In this document: piece by piece, positions 7,088 through 12,794 of the stretch
Numbering within the stretch: the first letter of the stretch is position 1
Layout of the letters: each line of letters starts with the position of its first letter
Source of the DNA: Planctomycetota bacterium
GTDB lineage: Bacteria; Planctomycetota; DG-23; SLPQ01
NCBI GenBank assembly: GCA_021160625.1
Contig: JAGHCE010000122.1
Coordinates: forward strand, 1 to 18,277
Reading direction: 5' to 3'
DNA length: 18,277 bases
The notes under the pieces: generated by a model
The model's input: the letters and a program-made list of their open reading frames with translations, nothing else
Told to the model about the DNA's origin: nothing
The model's database searches: none
Made by a program: the position numbers and the translations under genes

Positions 7088-9037
7088 TTATCCTGCCTGT
7101 GTTAACCCGACGAGCTTCGCGCTCTTCGGGGGCGCGGCCGGCTGTGGGGCCGCATTTTCAATATCCTCGCCCTCGCGTACGAGCCGCGCCGAGTTGAAGA
7201 TGACCGCAAAGGCGCTGGCCGTATGCAAAATCACGGCCACGACCGGGTGCACGAACCCGGTAGCCGAAAGACCCAGCAGTACCACGATGTAGCCGACGGC
7301 AAACATAAGGTTCTGCCGAATAATGCTCGTCGTCCGCCGGGAAAGATGGACAAGGAACGGTATCCTGTTTAGTTCATTGTTCATAAGCGCAATGGATGCC
7401 GAATGTATCGCGACGTCGCTGCCTGCGGCCCCCATCGCAATCGAGATGTGCCCCGCAGCCAGCGCCGGCGCGTCGTTTACGCCGTCGCCGATAACGGCTA
7501 CCGTGTGGCCCTCGGCCTTGAGGGCCGCAACGGCCTCCAATTTCTCGGCAGGCAGCACTTCGGCCAGGACGTCCGTACAGTGCATCTGCGACGCCACGCG
7601 CTTGGCCACCGACCATCGATCGCCGGTTACCATTACGACCCTCGCCACGCCGGCGGCGGCAAGGTCATCCACGGCCGCGGCGGCATCCGCGCGCGTACTG
7701 TCCTCAAGCCCGAGCCAACCCACGGGCGCGGAGTCGCTGGTTACGTACAGGACACTCAAGCCCTCAGCCCCTGAAACGTCCACGCCCGAAACGTCCACGC
7801 CCATCTCGGCCAGCCACGGCGCGCGGCCGACGAGGATTTCCCGTCCGTCAACGACGGCCCTCACGCCGCGTCCGGGCGCCTCCTCGAACTCATCAGCCGC
7901 TGCCGCCGGGGGGATGTCGCGATTCCCAGCGGCCTCCACGACCGCCCTGGCCACGGGGTGTCTTGAGTTCTGCTCCGCCGCCGCCGCCTGGGTGAGAAGC
8001 TCCGCCTCGTCGGTTCCCTCAACGGGCCTCAGGCACGTCACAGTAAGTTTGCCGGTCGTGAGCGTTCCGGTTTTGTCGAAAATAACGGCAGTGATGTTAC
8101 GCGCAACCTCCAGGTCGACGACGTTCTTGATGAGCACCCCCAGGCGCGCCGCAGCGCTCAGCGCCGCCACCACCGCGGTCGATCCGGAGAGCAAAATCGC
8201 ACAGGGGCACGCAATCACGACCATCGAAATGGAGCGGGCGACGTCGCGGGTGAAAAACAGGACGATTCCGGCCAGCATCAGTATCGTAGGCGCGTACCAC
8301 CCTGCGTACCGATCGATCATACGCATTACGGGCGGCCGGGTCTTTTCGGCCTGGAGTATAAGTTCCTTGACCCTGCCGAGCGTGGTGTCGGCGCCGGCTT
8401 TGGTAATCTCGATGTCGAGAACGCCGGTGAGATTTATCGTACCGCCGAAGACATCGACTCCCGGGCTCTTTTCGGCAGGCATCGACTCGCCGGTGATGCT
8501 GGCCTGGTTGACGGTGCTCGACCCGGCGATGACGCGGCCGTCGCCGGGGATATTGTCACCGGGCCTGACACGGACGACGTCGCCGGCCTGGAGGTTCTTC
8601 GCATCCACCTCCACCTCGCCTTCCTTGGTGACCTTCCAGGCGCGCGTGGGCGTCAGGCGGATAAGGGACTCGATGCTCTTTCGCGCGCCGAGGGCCGAGC
8701 GGTACTCAATGAGGATCGACACGACCATAAAGAAGGAAATCGCGCCGGCGGCGAGGTACCTGCCGGTTGCAAAGGCCGCTAAGAACCCGAGTGCAGCGAG
8801 CTCATTCATCTCGGTGCGCCCGCGCCAGAGATCGCGCACTGCTTGCAGAACAAGCGGCGTCCCCAGAAGCGCCGCCGCCACCATCGCCACGACATCCCCG
8901 TAGAAAGGCTTTGCGAAAATGAGCGATGCGGCCATCGACGTGATAAGCAGAAATCCGCCCGTCAGCATAACGGTGATCTGTGTACCGGCGCGCCCCCGTT
9001 CGGAGCTGACCATCTCCTTGACGAAATCGTGTGCCAT
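7088..9037 (-). CDS. P1B-type heavy-metal-translocating ATPase without N-terminal metal-binding domain
   Basis: A 649-aa metal-exporting ATPase. With the ATG at 9037 as residue 1, the actuator loop TGES is at 182-185, the membrane metal motif Cys-Pro-Cys at 277-279, the phosphorylation motif DKTGT at 321-325 (Asp321), the soft-metal His-Pro pair at 360-361, TGDR at 471-474 and GDGVND at 517-522. There is no HMA domain or Cys/His-rich N-terminus. The last membrane helix reads VILHTASAFAVIFNSARLV, with His605 where zinc/cadmium pumps of the ZntA type have Asp, and the ZntA helix-7 Lys is not seen. The metal therefore cannot be named. A TTG at 9100 would add 21 residues but has no ribosome site. 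ATG 9037 has GAGAG 9 bases upstream. It heads an operon with three SPFH genes. Confidence 0.9.
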   Translation of the reverse strand: MAHDFVKEMVSSERGRAGTQITVMLTGGFLLITSMAASLIFAKPFYGDVVAMVAAALLGTPLVLQAVRDLWRGRTEMNELAALGFLAAFATGRYLAAGAISFFMVVSILIEYRSALGARKSIESLIRLTPTRAWKVTKEGEVEVDAKNLQAGDVVRVRPGDNIPGDGRVIAGSSTVNQASITGESMPAEKSPGVDVFGGTINLTGVLDIEITKAGADTTLGRVKELILQAEKTRPPVMRMIDRYAGWYAPTILMLAGIVLFFTRDVARSISMVVIACPCAILLSGSTAVVAALSAAARLGVLIKNVVDLEVARNITAVIFDKTGTLTTGKLTVTCLRPVEGTDEAELLTQAAAAEQNSRHPVARAVVEAAGNRDIPPAAAADEFEEAPGRGVRAVVDGREILVGRAPWLAEMGVDVSGVDVSGAEGLSVLYVTSDSAPVGWLGLEDSTRADAAAAVDDLAAAGVARVVMVTGDRWSVAKRVASQMHCTDVLAEVLPAEKLEAVAALKAEGHTVAVIGDGVNDAPALAAGHISIAMGAAGSDVAIHSASIALMNNELNRIPFLVHLSRRTTSIIRQNLMFAVGYIVVLLGLSATGFVHPVVAVILHTASAFAVIFNSARLVREGEDIENAAPQPAAPPKSAKLVGLTQAG

Positions 9038-9046
9038 ACGCCTGGT

Positions 9047-9059
9047 CTCTCGGCGAGAG
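9047..9059 (-). promoter_or_regulatory. Small palindrome covering the ribosome-binding site of the P-type ATPase gene
   Basis: The 13-base palindrome ctctcg-g-cgagag lies 10-22 bases upstream of the ATG at 9037. In the mRNA its second arm supplies the only purine-rich GAGAG near that start. A hairpin here would hide the ribosome site, so it could restrain translation. It is short, and its regulatory role is an inference. Confidence 0.3.
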
Positions 9060-9117
9060 CCTGCCTGGAACCCTTGGAAAAATGCCGCGACGCCGGTCAA
9101 CGCCGGCCCGAGTCGCT

Positions 9118-9153
9118 TGCATATACATATTACCTACTGCATATACATATTAC
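9118..9153 (-). promoter_or_regulatory. AT-rich direct-repeat operator/promoter of the P-type ATPase-SPFH operon
   Basis: Two perfect 16-bp direct copies of tgcatatacatattac (plus-strand reading) occupy 9118-9133 and 9138-9153, with ATATAC at 9121-9126 and 9141-9146, a 20-bp period. The island is strikingly AT-rich in GC-rich surroundings and lies in the 191-bp gap between the ABC permease stop and the ATPase ATG. A 20-bp period places both copies on the same DNA face. The -10 element of the ATPase promoter is probably inside it, leaving a leader of roughly 70-80 bases. A related pair is found before the methyltransferase operon at 11627-11652. Confidence 0.55.
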
Positions 9154-9177
9154 GCGCCGACAAGCGCAAACAAATGA

Positions 9178-9213
9178 GATTTTTCCGGCAACCGCAAACC
9201 GACAGGCAAAATC
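9178..9213 (-). terminator. Possible weak stem-loop after the ABC permease gene
   Basis: Arms 9178-9186 (gatttttcc) and 9205-9213 (ggcaaaatc) are inverted with one mismatch and enclose an 18-base loop, starting 16 bases after the permease stop on the minus strand. There is no strong GC stem or clear T-tract, so this may be a weak terminator or simply chance. Some read-through into the ATPase operon is likely. Confidence 0.2.
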
Positions 9214-9228
9214 TGACCCGCCGCGCCC

Positions 9229-9999
9229 CTACAGCGCCTTCGCCCGGCCGCGGCGATGAAAGAAGTGAGCGATGAAAATGAAAACGATGCTGAACAGGGC
9301 CAGCGCGGCGAAATCAACCCACACACCGAAATAGGGCTTTGCCCCGAACGCCGTACGGACAAGGTCCGAGCAGTAGGACAGCGGCGAGATGACTACAAAC
9401 GGCCGGCTCCAGTGCGGCATCTCGGCAAGCGGCAGCAACACCCCGCTTATGAAAACCATCGGCAAGCGTACGAGATTTGAAAGCATCATAATCTGCGACG
9501 GGTTCCTCGTAGGCGGCGCAGAAAGGAGAACGCCGAGTCCTCCGAAACAGGACCCCGAAAGCAGCAGCGCCCCCGCCAGCAGCCCCGGCCGCGCCACGTG
9601 TACGTCGGAGAAAACCAAGCCCAGCATTAAGGCCACGCCCGCCAGGGCCAGCCCGAAAACCGCACCCGCAACGGTATCTCCCAGGACAATCGCAGTCTGG
9701 GAAACGGGGCTGGAGATGAGGCGCTCGTAGGTCTTGGACCTGCGTTCCCAGGGGGTCACCATCGGCGAGACCGCTGAGGCCGCAAAGCACAACGTTATCG
9801 CGATTATCGCAGGGACGGCCTGCACCGCATCAAGACCCCGTGCCATTACGAAGGCGGCGAAAAAAAACGCCGGCAGCAACATACCGTAAATGAGAACCGG
9901 CGGCTGAAAATAGTAGAGAACGGCATCTTTTTTGGCTATTACGTAGACGCCGTGGAACTGCCGGCGCCACGCGCGCACCGCCGGGCGGGGATTATCCAT
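9229..9999 (-). CDS. ABC-2 type transporter permease
   Basis: A 256-aa integral membrane protein with six hydrophobic segments, typical of ABC-2 exporters of drugs or lipids. A short cytoplasmic N-terminus with VYVIAKKDAVLYYFQPP precedes helix 1 (VLIYGMLLPAFFFAAF). The loop SPMVTPWERRSKTYERLISSPVSQ is characteristic of ABC-2 permeases (the ERE/TLE-LLxxP region that contacts the ATPase). The last helix is FAALALFSIVFIFIAHFF, followed by a basic tail. The ATG at 9999 was chosen because CGGAGG lies 8-10 bases upstream and the frame overlaps the ATPase stop by only 8 bp. A longer in-frame start at 10077 would run through that ribosome site. It pairs with the ATPase encoded just upstream; the substrate is unknown. 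Confidence 0.85.
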   Translation of the reverse strand: MDNPRPAVRAWRRQFHGVYVIAKKDAVLYYFQPPVLIYGMLLPAFFFAAFVMARGLDAVQAVPAIIAITLCFAASAVSPMVTPWERRSKTYERLISSPVSQTAIVLGDTVAGAVFGLALAGVALMLGLVFSDVHVARPGLLAGALLLSGSCFGGLGVLLSAPPTRNPSQIMMLSNLVRLPMVFISGVLLPLAEMPHWSRPFVVISPLSYCSDLVRTAFGAKPYFGVWVDFAALALFSIVFIFIAHFFHRRGRAKAL

Positions 10000-10954
10000 C
10001 GGGTTTTCCTCCGTCTCGCGCCGCGCCGCCGGTAAGGTGAAGAAAGACGTCCTCAAGCGACGGCTCGCACGTGGCAAGCGTCACGATGCCGGCACCCGTC
10101 TCGCGTGCGAGGCATGCCACCTCCTGGGCCACACGGCCGGGCTTGCGGGTGTAGATGCGAAGGCCGCGCGTGAGCGGTTTTACCTTCTCAACGCCGACGA
10201 TGCCGGCGATTGCTTCCGGGTCGAGGCCGCCGGATGCGAAGGTCACCTCGACCGAGCGGGAGGCCTCCACCGATGCGCGCAATACCTCCGGCGTATCGAC
10301 CGCCGCCAGGTGCCCCTTGTCAATAATGGCCACTCTCGACGAGATTTCATCGGCCTCGGCTATGTTGTGTGTCGTCAGAAAGACCGTGGCTCCCCTCTCG
10401 CGGCTGTCGTGGATGATCACCTCGCGGATGAGCCGCGCGCTGGCCACGTCCAGGCCGCTTGTCGGCTCGTCCAGGAAGAGTATTTCCGGGTCGGAAACCA
10501 TCGCCATAGACAGCATCAGCCGCTGGCGCAGGCCCTTGGAGAGCATTCGGCCTTTGTGTCGTCGGCGGTCGGCCAGGCCGAAAAGTTCCAGCAGTTCTTC
10601 GGCGCGCCGGCGGCGGCGGCGGCGTGCGATACCGTGAAGCTCGGCCATAAGCATAATGTTTTGCCAGATGCTCATATCGACGTAGACGTTGCCTTCCTCG
10701 GGGACGATGCCGAGACGTTCGCGGCTGGCAATCGCCTCCTTGACCACATCGTGGCCGTCGACGAGAGCGGTGCCGCCGGTAGGAGCGATTACGCCGGTGA
10801 GCATCCTGACGGTCGTGGTCTTCCCGGCGCCGTTGGGACCGAGGAAGCCGAAAATCTCGCCTCGGTAGACCTCGAAGCTCACGTTGTCCACTGCCACGAG
10901 CTTGTCGTAGCGCCGAACAAGGCTTCGCGCCTCGATTACGGTCTCTTCGTTCAC
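9992..10954 (-). CDS. ABC-2 type transporter ATP-binding protein (DrrA/NatA-like)
   Basis: A 320-aa ABC ATPase. Walker A is GPNGAGKT (39-46), the signature is a variant LSKGLRQR (138-145), Walker B is ILFLDEP (158-164), followed by TSGLD, and the switch His196 is in FLTTHN. At the Q-loop the sequence is GIVPEEGNVY, with Glu where Gln is usual, as seen in some exporter ATPases of this family. Residues about 220-320 form the C-terminal domain common in drug- and sodium-exporting ABC-2 systems (SLEDVFLHLTG). A run of seven Arg (111-117) comes from a CGG-rich codon repeat. It begins with GTG that overlaps the methyltransferase stop by 4 bp, with GAGGGG just upstream, and its own end overlaps the permease start. 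Confidence 0.92.
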   Translation of the reverse strand: MNEETVIEARSLVRRYDKLVAVDNVSFEVYRGEIFGFLGPNGAGKTTTVRMLTGVIAPTGGTALVDGHDVVKEAIASRERLGIVPEEGNVYVDMSIWQNIMLMAELHGIARRRRRRRAEELLELFGLADRRRHKGRMLSKGLRQRLMLSMAMVSDPEILFLDEPTSGLDVASARLIREVIIHDSRERGATVFLTTHNIAEADEISSRVAIIDKGHLAAVDTPEVLRASVEASRSVEVTFASGGLDPEAIAGIVGVEKVKPLTRGLRIYTRKPGRVAQEVACLARETGAGIVTLATCEPSLEDVFLHLTGGAARDGGKPDG

Positions 10955-11601
10955 TTGCCCCTCTTTTCGAACAGAAGCCAGTTGCCGGGAGGAGTCTCGT
11001 CGATGAGGGCCTCCTCGATGCCTGCGGCGCGCGCCGCGGCTCTAAGCGATTCGAGGCTTCGCGGCTCGTCCCAGGCCCGCAGAGCCTCTTCGCCCTCGGC
11101 CGCCAGATGCCCACGCTGACGGGCCATAAACTCCTCATACGCCCACGCCGGGTACGAAGTGCCGAAACCACCGCCGATCAAGGCCCGCGCCCCCGGCCGC
11201 AGTATACGGTAGACCTCACGAAGCCCCTCGGCCGGGTCGCCCCAGTAGAATATCGACCCCCGGCTGGCCACGAGATCCACGCACGAATCCGGCAGCGGGA
11301 TTTTCTCGGCGCGGCCGACAATCGGAATCACCCTCTGCCCAAGACCGAGATTCCCGGCCTTTTCCACCGCCCTTTCCAAATCCCCTGAATCCGGCTCGAT
11401 GAGGATACAGGCACTCCGGGAAGCCCCCGCCAGGGCCAGCCCCAGGCCGCCCGGCCCACTGCCGATGTCCACCCATAGCCCCGGCTTCGGGCGGCAATAT
11501 CTTATGACGTCCTCGGCCACCGGGCCGAACCAGTCCGGAAGTTCCCGCCGGCTTTGCCCGGGGGCGTCGGCGCTGTTGTCGTCCGCGCTTGCGGAGCACA
11601 T
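10951..11601 (-). CDS. Class I SAM-dependent methyltransferase (UbiE/Methyltransf_11 type)
   Basis: A 216-aa soluble enzyme. Motif I VDIGSGPGG (44-52) binds S-adenosylmethionine, the acidic residue after strand 2 is Glu69 in LIEPD, VGRAEKIPLPD (95-105) and DLVASRG (109-115) follow, and EVYRILRPGA (129-138) is the typical segment after motif II. No Cys triad of the arsenite methyltransferase ArsM is present. The ATG at 11601 was chosen over an ATG at 11628 because a strong AGGAGG lies 8 bases before it, and this site would be inside the coding region if the earlier start were used. It is the first gene of a three-gene operon with an ABC-2 exporter. The substrate cannot be read from the sequence. 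Confidence 0.85.
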   Translation of the reverse strand: MCSASADDNSADAPGQSRRELPDWFGPVAEDVIRYCRPKPGLWVDIGSGPGGLGLALAGASRSACILIEPDSGDLERAVEKAGNLGLGQRVIPIVGRAEKIPLPDSCVDLVASRGSIFYWGDPAEGLREVYRILRPGARALIGGGFGTSYPAWAYEEFMARQRGHLAAEGEEALRAWDEPRSLESLRAAARAAGIEEALIDETPPGNWLLFEKRGK

Positions 11602-11626
11602 ACGCTTTGCCTCCTGAGGGCATCCC

Positions 11627-11658
11627 ATATACTTCAGTATGCGCTAATATACTAATAT
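11627..11658 (-). promoter_or_regulatory. AT-rich operator/promoter of the methyltransferase-ABC operon
   Basis: ATATAC (plus-strand reading) occurs at 11627-11632 and again at 11647-11652, 20 bp apart. Between and around them lie the small palindrome tacttcagta (11630-11639) and a doubled ctaatat (11644-11657). The island sits just ahead of the AGGAGG that serves the ATG at 11601, so a -10 element within it would give a leader of only about 20-30 bases. The same hexamer pair at the same spacing stands before the P-type ATPase operon at 9118-9153, which suggests a shared regulator. No regulator gene is encoded in the window. Confidence 0.5.
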
Positions 11659-11701
11659 CTTGCCGTCGGCTGTCAACCTATGCCTTGGCTTGTGCGAGCA
11701 G

Positions 11702-12769
11702 CTAAGATTCCTTTTCCAGATCGTAGATTGCCTTCAGGATTGTGTCGCGGTAGGGGAACCACCAGCCGTATTGCTTTTGCTTCGGGATACTGAAGGAGAA
11801 GAACCGAAAGGTTATATCGAGCGATTTCTCGAACTTCGCCTTGCTTGGTCCGTCGTCACAGTTGTAATCCGAACGGTCGTAGATGCCCTGCTGGTGCGGC
11901 GGCATCAGATATGCCGCGAGAACTCCGCGCGGACGGGCGAAAAAGAGGGCCGCCGGGGCCTTTGCAGGCATATTGTCCACGTGCAGAAGGACGCCGCGGC
12001 CGACGGTGTCGAAGTCGTACGCGGCAACGGCGCCGGCGCAGCGCACGCCTTCCTCGGCTTCAAGCGGTGAGTTGTGCCAGTTCATCCACTTCCTGACGAC
12101 GTAATGGTTCGGCCTGTCCTGGAGCAACATATTGAGCGGGCACACCTCGCGCTCTATCGTGTTTCCGGGCCAGGGGTAACCGGGCAGGCCGGGCAGTTTC
12201 GTGACCTCGCCTTTCTCGATGTTTCTCTCGGAGAGCGTCTCGCCGCCGAAGACGTAGCGCATCTGGGCCCAGGCAGGGAAAACCGCCGTGAAACGGATTC
12301 CGGCGGCCTTTATAAAATCGCCTTTCTCCATCGGGGCGGATACTCGGAAGTTCACAAACAGGTCTTTTGAACCCTTCCTGGCGGTGAGGGTCACCTGGTA
12401 CTCGGCCGAGAAGCCGATCTTGCCGGACGAGGATACCGATATCTCGCGGTCGGTGCGATTGACGACGGTTTCACCGGGGGCAACCGTTGCGAGGCAGGAT
12501 TCCCACGTTTCGAAAAACGGCCCGCAAGCGGCGTCGCTGTCGAGGTAGACCTCACTGTCGGCGAACAGGCCGTCGCCGTTTACGTCATACCACACCTTTG
12601 ACGGGGTCCCGGGACGTTCCCTGTCGACGGCGAACCTCACGGGGCCGTTGGTGACCGTGATAATACTGCCGTCTTCCTCCGCCGCGAACGCCGCCGCGCC
12701 CTCCCCGGCGGCCGCCGCCGCCGACGAAAGCGCAAACAGGACTACCAGCGTCACCAATACCGTACGCAT
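11702..12769 (-). CDS. Secreted protein sharing a RIFT-barrel-type segment with the neighbouring lyase-like protein
   Basis: A 355-aa secreted protein with a signal peptide (residues 1-21, hydrophobic core LVTLVVLFALSS, then Ala-rich). Residues 33-85 match residues 132-183 of the 1105-aa protein encoded just upstream: both have ngP-x-RF-x-V, then VW-D, then a GDG-x-FAD-x-E loop, then A-x-CGPF. The loop DVNGDGLFADSE (62-73) follows the spacing of calcium-binding EF-type loops. The rest, with LLQDRPNHYVVRKWMNWHNSP and HVDNMPAKAPAALFFARPRG, looks like beta-rich carbohydrate-active protein, but I do not recognise a catalytic module. The ATG follows TGGAGGAAACCGA and lies 25 bases after the upstream gene, so the pair is one operon. 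It is probably a partner or paralogous fragment in pectin breakdown; this is an inference. Confidence 0.72.
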   Translation of the reverse strand: MRTVLVTLVVLFALSSAAAAAGEGAAAFAAEEDGSIITVTNGPVRFAVDRERPGTPSKVWYDVNGDGLFADSEVYLDSDAACGPFFETWESCLATVAPGETVVNRTDREISVSSSGKIGFSAEYQVTLTARKGSKDLFVNFRVSAPMEKGDFIKAAGIRFTAVFPAWAQMRYVFGGETLSERNIEKGEVTKLPGLPGYPWPGNTIEREVCPLNMLLQDRPNHYVVRKWMNWHNSPLEAEEGVRCAGAVAAYDFDTVGRGVLLHVDNMPAKAPAALFFARPRGVLAAYLMPPHQQGIYDRSDYNCDDGPSKAKFEKSLDITFRFFSFSIPKQKQYGWWFPYRDTILKAIYDLEKES

Positions 12770-12794
12770 TCGGTTTCCTCCAGGTCTGTCGTTG

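Noticed and set aside
7323..8903. 526-codon open frame on the plus strand
   Set aside because: It is opposite the P-type ATPase, which has all catalytic motifs. The Ser/Thr/Ala/Pro-rich translation is a typical antisense shadow.
9038..9100. N-terminal extension of the P-type ATPase from a TTG at 9100
   Set aside because: There is no ribosome site before the TTG. The added 21 residues are not domain-like and would overlap a structured GC-rich leader, while ATG 9037 has GAGAG at proper spacing. It is kept only as an alternative.
10000..10077. Longer ABC permease start at 10077
   Set aside because: It would overlap the ATPase gene by 86 bp and bury the CGGAGG that serves the ATG at 9999.
10604..10626. 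CGG-rich trinucleotide run as a possible repeat locus
   Set aside because: It is short and imperfect, and explained by Arg codons in a GC-rich gene; it is noted only as a minor oddity.
10037..11119. 360-codon plus-strand open frame opposite the ABC ATPase
   Set aside because: The opposite strand has full Walker A, signature and Walker B motifs. This frame shows none.
11602..11628. Methyltransferase start at the ATG at 11628
   Set aside because: It would place the strong AGGAGG inside the coding sequence and the start within the AT-rich operator island.
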